From Thermoleophilaceae bacterium (GTDB lineage: Bacteria; Actinomycetota; Thermoleophilia; Solirubrobacterales; Thermoleophilaceae), in contig JACCUO010000004.1 of NCBI GenBank assembly GCA_013811765.1, positions 1-6,434 on the forward strand: a DNA stretch of 6,434 bases, in the 5' to 3' direction. The first letter of the stretch is position 1, and each line of letters opens with the position of its first letter. Below, in pieces: positions 1 to 5,569 of this stretch. The notes beneath the pieces were generated by a model. It was given only the letters and a program-made list of their open reading frames with translations. It was not told the origin of the DNA and searched no databases. The translations under genes were made by a program, and so were the position numbers.

Positions 1-17
1 CCGGCGTGAGAACCGGG

Positions 18-46
18 TTGCCGGAGCACTCCGTGGGCACTATCGT
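18..46 (+). promoter_or_regulatory. Putative sigma70-type promoter of the DUF2795-like gene
   Basis: TTGCCG at 18-23 and TATCGT at 41-46 are separated by 17 bases, the ideal spacing, and each hexamer matches the consensus at four of six positions. Transcription would start near 53, leaving a leader of about 40 nt that contains the ribosome binding site used by the gene starting at 93. It is a pattern match only. Confidence 0.4.
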
Positions 47-80
47 TGGGGTCCGCTGCCGTGAACAGTTTCAAGCGAAA

Positions 81-85
81 GGGAG
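81..85 (+). promoter_or_regulatory. Ribosome binding site fixing the GTG start at 93
   Basis: GGGAG lies 7 nt before the GTG at 93. No comparable site can be seen for the upstream in-frame GTG at 6, so this site decides the start of the small gene. Confidence 0.55.
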
Positions 86-92
86 AAAGCAC

Positions 93-326
93 GTGGTCCA
101 AGAGACACCCCTCGAGATAGTCACCAAGTACGCCCAGGGGCTGTACTGGCCGATGGACAAGCCGATAGCCCTTCAGGAGCTCCAGCGCCGGGGCGCTCCC
201 GAGGAGGTGCTTCAGATCATCCGGGACATGCCGCAAGAGAGGATCACGGGTCCTCACCAGATCCAGAATGCCCTGCGGCAGCACCCCCTGAAGAAGTACC
301 CCACCTGGAGCACCCACAGGGCCTAG
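93..326 (+). CDS. DUF2795-like small protein
   Basis: This gene encodes a 77-aa soluble protein of unknown function. Residues 5-60 follow the pattern of the actinobacterial DUF2795 family: a short helix, a tyrosine/tryptophan-proline turn (GLYWPMDK, 16-23), a helix with LQELQRRGA (28-35), an EEVLQIIRDMP helix (37-47), and a closing segment with GPHQIQNAL (53-61). I recall this pattern and have not aligned it. The GTG at 93 is preferred over the in-frame GTG at 6 because it has a spaced GGGAG, and the extra 29 residues would fall outside the domain. The C-terminus (KKYPTWSTHRA) is basic and probably flexible. The gene stands alone behind its own promoter and converges on the xylanase gene, with only 13 bp between the two stop codons. 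DUF2795 proteins are usually small single-domain proteins with no assigned biochemical role, so no function is proposed. Confidence 0.65.
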   Translation: MVQETPLEIVTKYAQGLYWPMDKPIALQELQRRGAPEEVLQIIRDMPQERITGPHQIQNALRQHPLKKYPTWSTHRA

Positions 327-339
327 CGTCGGGTCGGTT

Positions 340-1356
340 CTAGAACGCATCCTTCAAAGCGCCCAGCGCCGGCTTCGGCCGGCCGCGGCCGTCGAGCGGC
401 AGCGGCCGCTTGTCCGCGCCGATCCACGACCACCGGTCGGTCACGCCCCACACCGTGAGGCCGGTGCAGCGCGGCTCCGCCGCGCACGCCCTCGCGGCCG
501 CGCCGTACGCGCGGGCCTGAGGACCCAGCGACGCCCCGCGGGCGAGGGCGACATCGAGCTCCGTGATCTCCACGTCGAGTCCCAAGCGGGCGAACCGCCG
601 CATCGTTCTGGCCAGACGGGCCGCTCCGGGGGCGCTCTCGGCGGTCGTGTGGGACTGGAGCCCGACGCCGTCCAGGGGCACCCCCCGGCGGCGGAGGGAC
701 GCGGCAAGCCGCACCAGGGCGTCCTGCTTTGGACCGGGATGCTCGCTGTAGTTCTCGTTGAGGAACAACTTGGCCCGGGGGTCGGCGGAACGCGCAGCGC
801 GGAAAGCCAGGGCTATGTACCCGGGGCCCAGCACGCGGGAAAACACGTTTTTTTTGAGCCGGCCCGAGGGCAGAAACGGCTCGTTGACCACATCCCACTG
901 GGCAACCCGCCCGCGGAAGTGCGAGGCCACGGTCTTGACGTGATCGACCAGCACCCGCCGCAACTCCGGGGCCTCCCAGTCGCGTTCGGAGACCCACTTC
1001 GGTAGCTGCAGATCCCATACGAGCGTGTGGCCGCGGACCCGCTTGCCGAGCCCGCGCCCGAGGTCCACGAGAGCGTCGGCCTCCCCGAAGGCGTAACGGT
1101 CGCGATCCGGATGCACGATCGCCCACTTCATCTCGTTCTCCGGCGTCATGGAGGTGAAGTTGGAGGCGAACGCGCGTAGGTAGTCCCGGTCCTCGCGCGC
1201 GGGCCTCGCGGAGACCGCCGCCCCGAGCGGGCGGGCCAGCCGCGGGGGCGCCGCGGCGTCCTTGGGCGGGAGGATGGGATCTCCTTCGTCCTCGGCGGCG
1301 CACCCGCCGAGGAGCAGGCCGAGGCCGACTGCGGCCGCTAGGCGGAGGGGGACCAT
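340..1356 (-). CDS. GH10 endo-1,4-beta-xylanase-type lipoprotein
   Basis: This is a 338-aa glycoside hydrolase family 10 protein, expected to cleave internal beta-1,4 bonds of xylan outside the cell with retention of configuration. A lipoprotein signal (hydrophobic stretch ending LLLGGC, Cys19) predicts anchoring to the outer face of the membrane. A short linker leads into one catalytic domain of normal length, with no carbohydrate-binding module. Visible GH10 landmarks are TPENEMKW (71-78), GHTLVW (109-114), acid/base Glu159 in DVVNEPF, GLQSH (232-236), nucleophile Glu266 in EITELDV, Cys291/Cys297 (a pair often disulfide-bonded in the family), and VWGVTDRWSW (302-311). The residue after TLVW is Asp115, where the family normally has His. 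An 8-base A tract lies between the two catalytic glutamates. The ATG at 1356 is chosen because the signal peptide follows at once; a GTG at 1374 would add six residues. Neither has a strong ribosome binding site. Confidence 0.93.
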   Translation of the reverse strand: MVPLRLAAAVGLGLLLGGCAAEDEGDPILPPKDAAAPPRLARPLGAAVSARPAREDRDYLRAFASNFTSMTPENEMKWAIVHPDRDRYAFGEADALVDLGRGLGKRVRGHTLVWDLQLPKWVSERDWEAPELRRVLVDHVKTVASHFRGRVAQWDVVNEPFLPSGRLKKNVFSRVLGPGYIALAFRAARSADPRAKLFLNENYSEHPGPKQDALVRLAASLRRRGVPLDGVGLQSHTTAESAPGAARLARTMRRFARLGLDVEITELDVALARGASLGPQARAYGAAARACAAEPRCTGLTVWGVTDRWSWIGADKRPLPLDGRGRPKPALGALKDAF

Positions 1357-1413
1357 CGGCCCAGCTTGTATCACCCACGCGTGCCTGGTTCCAGCCGGCC
1401 ACGTGCCAGGCGT

Positions 1414-1419
1414 TAGGCT
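1414..1419 (+). promoter_or_regulatory. Possible -10 box (TAGGCT) for a leaderless methyltransferase mRNA
   Basis: TAGGCT fits the TANNNT form of an extended actinobacterial -10 box. It ends 8 nt before the GTG at 1428, so transcription would begin at or next to the start codon. The gene has no clear ribosome binding site, which agrees with a leaderless mRNA. No good -35 hexamer is visible. Confidence 0.35.
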
Positions 1420-1427
1420 CGCGCGCT

Positions 1428-2231
1428 GTGAGACTCAGGCCAGGCTCACGACGGAAGGGCACTCCGGAAGTCGATCCGCACTGGTACCGGACCTTCTTCG
1501 ACCGCGACTGGCTGGCGCTTGCGATCGACCATGACGAGGAGCTGACCCGGGCAGAGGTGCGCTTCCTGGTCGAGAAGCTCGATCTGGAGCGCGGAGTGCC
1601 GGTCCTCGACCTGGCCTGCGGCCACGGGCGGCACGCCATCGAGATCGCGGCGATGGGCTTCGAGGTGACCGGTCTCGACATCAGCGCGCCGGCCCTGGCA
1701 ATCGCGCGCGAGCGCGCGGCCAGCCGCCAGGTGGCGCTCGACCTGCTGCAACTGGATATGCGGGACCTCGACGCCGACTGCGAGTTCAGCGCCGTCTACA
1801 ACGTCTCCTCGGCCTTTGGCTATCACCCCAGCGAGGAGGAGGACCTGGCAGTCCTCGAGGCCGTTTCCCGCGCGCTCGTGCCCGGAGGGCGCTTCCTGAT
1901 CGACACGATGAACGGGCTGTGGCTGGTCAGGAACTTCGAGCCACGGGCCCGCAGAAAGCTCCCGGACGGCACGCGGGTGATCGAGGAGCGCAGCTTCGAT
2001 GCGGTCACGAGCCGCAGCAGCGCGACATGGACGCTGCGGCGCCCGGATGGCACGCGGAGCGAGATGCGCCACTCGATGCGGATCTACACCTACCCCGAGC
2101 TGCACAGGATGCTCGTGCGCTCAGGACTCGAGCCGGACGGGGTGTGGGGAGGTGTCGACGGCGCAGCGTACGGCGTCGAGGAACGGCGCCTGATCGTCCG
2201 ATCCCGAAAGCCGCGAGCGCCGGTGATGTGA
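1428..2231 (+). CDS. Class I SAM-dependent methyltransferase
   Basis: This is a 267-aa cytoplasmic methyltransferase with a Rossmann-like SAM fold. SAM-binding motif I is VLDLACGHGRHA (59-70). It is followed by the acidic Asp84 in GLDIS (82-86), expected to hold the ribose hydroxyls, then Asp110 in LQLDMRDL, and a late strand at ALVPGGRFLID (149-159). Residues 165-210 look like a beta-rich insertion that probably shapes the acceptor site, and YTYPELHRMLVRSGL leads into the final strands. The sequence does not show the acceptor, so small molecule, lipid or protein remain open. The GTG start is the only reasonable one in frame before the fold begins; it lacks a clear ribosome binding site and has a TANNNT box 8 nt upstream. 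The gene is divergent from the xylanase gene across 71 bp and is followed by the dehydrogenase gene 158 bp downstream on the same strand. That gap and a hairpin in it argue against tight co-transcription. Confidence 0.85.
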   Translation: MRLRPGSRRKGTPEVDPHWYRTFFDRDWLALAIDHDEELTRAEVRFLVEKLDLERGVPVLDLACGHGRHAIEIAAMGFEVTGLDISAPALAIARERAASRQVALDLLQLDMRDLDADCEFSAVYNVSSAFGYHPSEEEDLAVLEAVSRALVPGGRFLIDTMNGLWLVRNFEPRARRKLPDGTRVIEERSFDAVTSRSSATWTLRRPDGTRSEMRHSMRIYTYPELHRMLVRSGLEPDGVWGGVDGAAYGVEERRLIVRSRKPRAPVM

Positions 2232-2260
2232 CGCTGCGCCGAGCCCGCGCGGCCCGGTAG

Positions 2261-2275
2261 GGCGAGCGACTCGCC
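2261..2275 (+). terminator. GC-rich hairpin after the methyltransferase gene
   Basis: GGCGAG and CTCGCC form a perfect 6-bp stem around a CGA loop, starting 29 nt after the methyltransferase stop. GCGCGG (2247-2252) and CCGCGC (2274-2279) could form a competing outer stem. No T run follows, so it would be a U-less terminator, and stems this short are common by chance in GC-rich DNA. Confidence 0.3.
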
Positions 2276-2377
2276 GCGCCCGCGTCTCCCAAGGTGTTCC
2301 GCCGCGCCTGCGTTTCGAAATCGCCAGGTCTGGACACTCCCGGGGTGGCGCTGCCGCGGCCGCGCCATCCCCGAAGG

Positions 2378-2383
2378 AAGGAG
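2378..2383 (+). promoter_or_regulatory. Strong ribosome binding site fixing the dehydrogenase start
   Basis: AAGGAG sits 6 nt before the ATG at 2390. This rules out the upstream in-frame start at 2294, whose extra 32 residues are arginine- and proline-rich and unlike the family. Confidence 0.8.
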
Positions 2384-2389
2384 ACACTG

Positions 2390-3568
2390 ATGAAGGCCTT
2401 GACCTGGCATGGCAAGCGAGACGTACGTGTGGACACCGTCCCCGACCCCGCGATCGAGCACCCCACCGACGCGATAGTGCGCATCACCACCACGGCGATC
2501 TGCGGATCCGACCTGCACCTGTACGAGGTGCTCGGGCCGTTCATGACCGAAGGGGACATTCTTGGCCATGAGCCGATGGGCATCGTCGAGGAGGTCGGCA
2601 GCGAGGTCACGAGCATTGCGCCGGGTGATCGCGTCGTCATCCCCTTCCAGATGTCGTGCGGCAACTGCTTCATGTGCGGGCAGGGCCTTCAGACCCAGTG
2701 CGAGACCACCCAGGTGCGCGAGAAGGGCATGGGGGCGGCGCTGTTCGGCTACACCAAGCTCTACGGCCAGGTTCCCGGCGGACAGGCCGAGTTCCTGCGC
2801 GTTCCGCAGGCCCAGTACAGCCACATCAAGGTGCCGGAGGACGGCCCCGACGAGCGCTTCATCTACCTCTCCGACGTCCTTCCCACGGCCTGGCAGGCGG
2901 TCGAGTACGCGGGGATCCCCGACGGCGGGAGCGTCACGGTGCTCGGCCTCGGCCCGATCGGCGACATGTCCGCCCGCATCGCTCTGCACCGCGGCCACCG
3001 GGTGATCGGCGTCGACATCGTGCCCGAGCGGCTCGAGCGGGCGCGGGGGCGCGGCGTGGAGGTCCTCGACCTCAACGATCACGGCGATCTCGGTGAGACC
3101 ATCCGGGAGATGACAGACGGGCGCGGGACTGACGCGGTGATCGACGCCGTGGGGATGGAGGCACATGGTTCGCCGGGCATGAAGGTCGCCCACCAGCTGA
3201 CCGGGCTGCTACCCAGCTCGCTGGCGGAGAAGATGATGGAGAGAGCCGGAGTCGACCGACTGAACGCGGTCTACCTCGCCATCGACATCGTGCGCCGGGG
3301 CGGCACGATCTCACTCAGCGGGGTGTACGGGGGGATGGCCGACCCGCTCCCACTGCTGACCCTCTTCGACAAGCAGATCCAGCTACGCATGGGTCAGGCA
3401 AACGTGAAGCGCTGGGCTGAGGACATCATGCCGCTCCTGCTCGATGGCGATCCTCTCGGCGTCGAGGGCTTTCATACCCATCGGATCCCGCTTGAGGAGG
3501 CGCCGGGCGCCTACGAGCAGTTCCAGAAGAAGCAGGACGGGATGGTGAAGGTGCTGCTCGATCCGTAG
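2390..3568 (+). CDS. Zinc-dependent medium-chain alcohol dehydrogenase (formaldehyde dehydrogenase-like)
   Basis: This 392-aa cytoplasmic NAD(P)-dependent dehydrogenase of the medium-chain superfamily probably interconverts an alcohol or aldehyde adduct with its oxidised form. Catalytic zinc ligands are Cys38 in CGSDLH, His60-Glu61 in GHEPMG, and probably Asp162 in SDVLPTAW. The structural zinc lobe is intact, with Cys90, Cys93, Cys96 and Cys104. The cofactor fold shows GLGPIG (186-191), and Asp209 at the end of the second strand favours NAD over NADP. Residues 258-300 form a helical insertion before RRGGTISLSGVYGG, and QLRMGQANV follows at 331-339. That insertion is typical of the formaldehyde dehydrogenase-like branch and supports a glutathione-independent or other thiol-linked aldehyde enzyme over a simple ethanol dehydrogenase. 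The substrate cannot be read from the sequence. The gene has a strong ribosome binding site but no recognisable promoter, and it converges on the small gene ending at 3606. Confidence 0.92.
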   Translation: MKALTWHGKRDVRVDTVPDPAIEHPTDAIVRITTTAICGSDLHLYEVLGPFMTEGDILGHEPMGIVEEVGSEVTSIAPGDRVVIPFQMSCGNCFMCGQGLQTQCETTQVREKGMGAALFGYTKLYGQVPGGQAEFLRVPQAQYSHIKVPEDGPDERFIYLSDVLPTAWQAVEYAGIPDGGSVTVLGLGPIGDMSARIALHRGHRVIGVDIVPERLERARGRGVEVLDLNDHGDLGETIREMTDGRGTDAVIDAVGMEAHGSPGMKVAHQLTGLLPSSLAEKMMERAGVDRLNAVYLAIDIVRRGGTISLSGVYGGMADPLPLLTLFDKQIQLRMGQANVKRWAEDIMPLLLDGDPLGVEGFHTHRIPLEEAPGAYEQFQKKQDGMVKVLLDP

Positions 3569-3605
3569 TGGAGGGCGCCGCTTGAACGCTCCGAGCCAAA
3601 ACGCC

Positions 3606-3827
3606 TCAGGCGACGGGCGGGATGAGCAGCTCGTTCTCCTCCCAGTCGGGCTCCACCTGGTTGAGAGCCCTGGCCACCCGCGGGTAGTCGGGCGGCAGCA
3701 GCACCATGTCGCCCCTGAACTCGGGCGGCCGGATCCCGAGCCGCTCCGCGAGGCGCGCCACCACATCCTCGACCTCCTGCCGGTCAGCCCCGGGAGGGAT
3801 CGTCCAAACGGCCGGTACCTCGTCCAT
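3606..3827 (-). CDS. Unrecognised 73-aa acidic protein
   Basis: I do not recognise this protein. It has no signal peptide, membrane segment or cysteine. An N-terminal strand-like segment (VPAVWTIPPGA, 4-14) leads into an amphipathic helix (EVEDVVARLAERLGI, 18-32), then a proline-containing middle (RPPEFRGDMVLLPPDY, 33-48), a second short helix (PRVARALNQV, 49-58), and an acidic tail DWEENELLIPPVA. This resembles a small folded domain and not random GC-rich read-through. The ATG at 3827 is the best start: upstream in-frame sequence is lplA-antisense-like and low in structure, and a TACGAT box ends exactly 7 nt before the ATG, suggesting a leaderless mRNA. The gene lies 56 bp downstream of the lipoate-family gene on the same strand and could also be read through from it. 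Its 3' end converges on the dehydrogenase gene across 37 bp. Confidence 0.6.
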   Translation of the reverse strand: MDEVPAVWTIPPGADRQEVEDVVARLAERLGIRPPEFRGDMVLLPPDYPRVARALNQVEPDWEENELLIPPVA

Positions 3828-3834
3828 GCCGCCT

Positions 3835-3840
3835 ATCGTA
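3835..3840 (-). promoter_or_regulatory. Possible -10 box (TACGAT) for a leaderless small-gene mRNA
   Basis: Read on the minus strand, TACGAT is followed by exactly 7 nt and the ATG at 3827. The geometry matches known leaderless TANNNT promoters. No -35 hexamer is evident, and the AGGCGG just before the ATG is too close to serve well as a ribosome binding site. Confidence 0.4.
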
Positions 3841-3855
3841 GCCGCGACCCCGCGA

Positions 3856-3873
3856 CCCCGGCAAACGCCGGGG
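3856..3873 (-). terminator. Hairpin between the lipoate-family gene and the small gene
   Basis: CCCCGGC (3856-3862) and GCCGGGG (3867-3873) pair perfectly over 7 bp with a 4-nt loop. It starts 10 nt after the lipoate-family stop codon in the direction of transcription. No T run follows, so it may be a U-less terminator or a 3'-end stabiliser. It would separate the two minus-strand genes and fits the small gene having its own -10 box. Confidence 0.4.
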
Positions 3874-3883
3874 GAGGGCGCCG

Positions 3884-4633
3884 TCAGGCAGCGGGACTTA
3901 GGTGCTCGGGCGCGAGCGTCCGGGCCAGGGCCAGTGTTCCCCCATCGAGCCGTGCCGGCTCCAGCCCATGACGCCGCGCGTACTCCGCCTCGATCACATC
4001 GCTCACGTCCTCCCAGGTCGTCCCCGGTGCCTCCTCGGCCACGCTGCCGGTGGTCGCAGGCCGCCACTCGAGCTCAAGAGCCCCGTAGACCGGAACGAGC
4101 ACCTCCCGCACGCGGTTCGCGCCACCCACCACCACGACGCCGCCCACGTGGACGCCCCCGGCCACCAGCCGCTGGCCCACACCCATCAGCTTCCGCGCGC
4201 CGCCGGCGTTCACGCTGTGCGCCCCCGGGCAGTACTCGCCCGGCACCTCCCCCACGCGCGCGTCCACGCCGAGCCGGCTGAAAGCGGTGGCCATCAATTC
4301 GGCCGTGGCCTCGAAGCGCTCGTCCACACGGGAGCGTGGGTCGGGGTCGGGGACAGCGTGGGCGAAGGCGATCGTGTGCTCGTGAAAGACGGCCGCGCGG
4401 CCGCCGGCGAGGCGCTCGATGGCCTCGAATCCTCGTGTGCGGGCCGCCCGCACCGCCGCGGGATACCCGGGGCTGACGGCGTCGCGCCGGCCGAAGGCGA
4501 CGATCGAGGCGGGGCGCCAGATCCGCAGCGTTTCAGGGAGCTCGCCGGCCGCGACGCGCAGCATGAGCGCGCGCGAGACCGCGGTGTCGAGGGCGGCGTC
4601 ATCGGGGAACGATTCGGTGAGCAGCCGTAACAT
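3884..4633 (-). CDS. Lipoate-protein ligase / octanoyltransferase (LplA/LipM) family protein
   Basis: This 249-aa cytoplasmic enzyme belongs to the biotin/lipoate ligase fold family, which attaches lipoyl or octanoyl groups to the lipoyl domains of 2-oxoacid dehydrogenases and glycine cleavage H protein. The family core is visible: ERLAGGRAAVFH (73-84), the site that grips the acyl group and ATP or carrier; then EYCPGAHSVNAGGARKLMGVGQR (starting at 133), which carries Lys148 of the conserved K-x-x-G segment; then VHVGGVVVV (161-169). Cys135 lies 13 residues before Lys148, close to where the Gram-positive octanoyltransferases LipM and LipL keep their catalytic cysteine, so a transferase role is possible instead of an ATP-dependent ligase. 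The second, C-terminal ligase domain found in E. coli LplA is absent, which also fits a LipM-like enzyme. The ATG at 4633 has no clear ribosome binding site; a TATAAG on the minus strand (4655-4660) may be its -10 box. Confidence 0.82.
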   Translation of the reverse strand: MLRLLTESFPDDAALDTAVSRALMLRVAAGELPETLRIWRPASIVAFGRRDAVSPGYPAAVRAARTRGFEAIERLAGGRAAVFHEHTIAFAHAVPDPDPRSRVDERFEATAELMATAFSRLGVDARVGEVPGEYCPGAHSVNAGGARKLMGVGQRLVAGGVHVGGVVVVGGANRVREVLVPVYGALELEWRPATTGSVAEEAPGTTWEDVSDVIEAEYARRHGLEPARLDGGTLALARTLAPEHLSPAA

Positions 4634-4662
4634 TGGGTTGAGCCCCGATCAGCTCTTATATT
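4633..4662 (+). promoter_or_regulatory. Putative promoter of the carbonic anhydrase gene
   Basis: TATATT at 4657-4662 is the most AT-rich -10 candidate in the region and lies 18 bases after a weak -35, TTGGGT at 4633-4638. A start near 4670 would give a leader of about 30 nt with a ribosome binding site. The same AT core reads TATAAG on the minus strand (4655-4660), so it may serve the divergent lipoate-family gene too. Confidence 0.4.
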
Positions 4663-4699
4663 CCGGACCCGCCAATCCCCACACTCGAAGGGATTCTTC

Positions 4700-5191
4700 A
4701 TGAGCGTCACCGATGAGCTTCTCAAGAACAACGAAAGCTTTGCGGCAAGCTTCGACAAGGGCGTCCTGCCGATGCCCCCCGGGGCCAAGGTCGCGGTGGT
4801 GGCCTGCATGGACGCGCGGCTGCACCCCTACGGGCTGCTCGGCCTCACGGAGGGCGATGCGCACGTGATCCGCAACGCCGGCGGCGTGGTCACGGACGAC
4901 GAGATCCGCTCGCTTGCGATCTCCCAGCGGCTGCTGGGTACCGAGGAGATCATCCTCATCCACCACACCGACTGCGGCATGCTCACCTTCACCGACGACG
5001 AGTTCAAGCGCTCGATCCAGGAGGAGACCGGCATCAAGCCGGAGTGGGCCGCCGAGTCCTTCACGGACCTCGACGAGGACGTGAGGCAGTCGATCGCCCG
5101 CATCCAGGCGAGCCCCTTCATCCCCAACAAAGACTCGGTCCGCGGGTTCGTCTACGAGGTTGAGACCGGCAAGCTGCGCGAGGTGGGCTGA
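4700..5191 (+). CDS. Beta-class carbonic anhydrase (Rv1284/MtcA1-like)
   Basis: This 163-aa cytoplasmic zinc enzyme interconverts CO2 and bicarbonate, supplying bicarbonate for carboxylases and pH balance. The zinc ligands are Cys36 in ACMDAR, His89 and Cys92 in HHTDCG. Asp38 and Arg40 form the conserved dyad that opens the active site. Other strong landmarks are GDAHVIRNAGG (52-62), VTDDEIRSLAISQRLLGT (64-81) and GMLTFTDDEFKR (93-104). From memory the whole protein follows mycobacterial Rv1284 closely and has about the same length, so the subfamily call is firm. The ATG is preceded by GAAGGGA at 4687-4693 with 6 nt spacing. The gene is divergent from the lipoate-family gene across 66 bp and convergent with the DUF59 gene, where a strong inverted repeat starts one base after its stop codon. 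Confidence 0.96.
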   Translation: MSVTDELLKNNESFAASFDKGVLPMPPGAKVAVVACMDARLHPYGLLGLTEGDAHVIRNAGGVVTDDEIRSLAISQRLLGTEEIILIHHTDCGMLTFTDDEFKRSIQEETGIKPEWAAESFTDLDEDVRQSIARIQASPFIPNKDSVRGFVYEVETGKLREVG

Positions 5192-5251
5192 CTCGGCTAC
5201 TGAGGCCGAGCAGGCCAAGGACGCAGGGATGCGAAGGCCTCAGTAGCCGAG
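5192..5251. terminator. Bidirectional terminator: perfect 16-bp inverted repeat between convergent genes
   Basis: CTCGGCTACTGAGGCC at 5192-5207 and its exact reverse complement at 5236-5251 flank a 28-nt loop. The loop itself holds a 4-bp stem, CGCA (5222-5225) and TGCG (5230-5233), capped by GGGA, a GNRA-type tetraloop. The left arm begins directly after the carbonic anhydrase stop. The right arm includes the last 12 bases of the DUF59 gene on the minus strand. Neither side has a T run, as is common for actinobacterial terminators. It is well placed to end both convergent transcripts. Confidence 0.75.
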
Positions 5252-5542
5252 GGCGAACTTCGCGTCCTCGGACATCAGGTCCGGGGTCCAGGGCGGGGTG
5301 AAGACCATCTTCGGATGGACCTTCGTAATCCCCTCGAGCTCACCGACGTACTCCTCCATCTGCTCGGAGACCTGGGGGCCTATCGGGCACCCCGCCGAGG
5401 TCAGCGTGAAGCTGATGAACACCTCGTCGTCCTCGACGGCGATGTCATAGACCAGGCCGAGCTCGACGAAGTCGAGACCCAGCTCCGGGTCGATCACGTT
5501 CTCCAGGGCCTCGCGCACGTCGTCCACGGTTACATCGCTCAT
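5240..5542 (-). CDS. DUF59/MIP18-family Fe-S cluster assembly factor (SufT-like)
   Basis: This is a 100-aa cytoplasmic single-domain DUF59 protein, a family that helps mature or deliver iron-sulfur clusters; SufT is the best-studied stand-alone form. The domain is complete: VIDPELGLDFVELGLVYDI (16-34), the signature LTSAGCPIGPQV (47-58) with the family's reactive Cys52, and a C-terminal block with FTPPWTPDLMSEDAK (81-95) ending in GY. It lacks the P-loop ATPase partner domain found in longer Mrp/ApbC fusions. No suf or isc genes lie in the window. The ATG at 5542 has no ribosome binding site, but TAAGAT ends 7 nt before it, so the mRNA may be leaderless. The last four codons (Leu-Gly-Tyr-stop) double as one arm of the terminator repeat. 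The gene is divergent from fxsA across 35 bp. Confidence 0.92.
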   Translation of the reverse strand: MSDVTVDDVREALENVIDPELGLDFVELGLVYDIAVEDDEVFISFTLTSAGCPIGPQVSEQMEEYVGELEGITKVHPKMVFTPPWTPDLMSEDAKFALGY

Positions 5543-5549
5543 GGGAGCA

Positions 5550-5555
5550 ATCTTA
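5550..5555 (-). promoter_or_regulatory. Possible -10 box (TAAGAT) for a leaderless sufT-like mRNA
   Basis: On the minus strand TAAGAT matches TATAAT at four of six positions and is followed by exactly 7 nt and the ATG at 5542. The intervening bases contain no Shine-Dalgarno sequence. No convincing -35 is seen; the -35 region would lie inside the start of fxsA. Confidence 0.5.
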
Positions 5556-5563
5556 CTGCCCAG

Positions 5564-5569
5564 TAGGGT
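5564..5569 (+). promoter_or_regulatory. Possible -10 box (TAGGGT) for fxsA
   Basis: TAGGGT is followed by 8 nt and the fxsA ATG at 5578. The same bases include AGGG and GGAGAGG, which could instead act as a ribosome binding site on a longer mRNA, so this call is weaker than the one for the divergent gene. Confidence 0.3.

Noticed and set aside
1376..1411. Palindromes CACGCGTG (1376-1383) and CACGTG (1400-1405) and the inverted pair GCCTGG/CCAGGC (1383-1411) in the xylanase-methyltransferase gap as an operator
   Set aside because: They are short, overlap each other inconsistently, and are frequent by chance in GC-rich DNA. No regulator gene is nearby to support them.
323..1681. A 452-codon open frame on the minus strand across the xylanase and into the methyltransferase
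   Set aside because: It is the -1 frame of the xylanase gene, arginine-, glycine- and proline-rich with no domain, as expected for a shadow frame at high GC. The xylanase frame has all GH10 motifs.
2313..2320. TTTCGAAA palindrome upstream of the dehydrogenase as a regulator site
   Set aside because: It is a single 8-bp palindrome with no second copy and no -10/-35 pair near it, which is not enough to call.
2090..3193. A 367-codon minus-strand open frame opposite the dehydrogenase
   Set aside because: It has no recognisable domain and is rich in His, Asp and Arg, the usual antisense pattern. The plus-strand dehydrogenase is complete and well supported.
3570..3883. An 11-bp direct repeat (GGAGGGCGCCG at 3570-3580 and 3873-3883) flanking the 73-aa gene, suggestive of an insertion scar
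   Set aside because: At this GC content a few such repeats within 300 bp are expected by chance in the window. There are no terminal inverted repeats or mobility genes, and the gene's composition matches its neighbours.
4687..4699. Small hairpin GAAG/CTTC covering the carbonic anhydrase ribosome binding site, as an RNA switch
   Set aside because: Four base pairs with two A-U pairs is too weak to hide the site, and no alternative stem is seen in the short leader.
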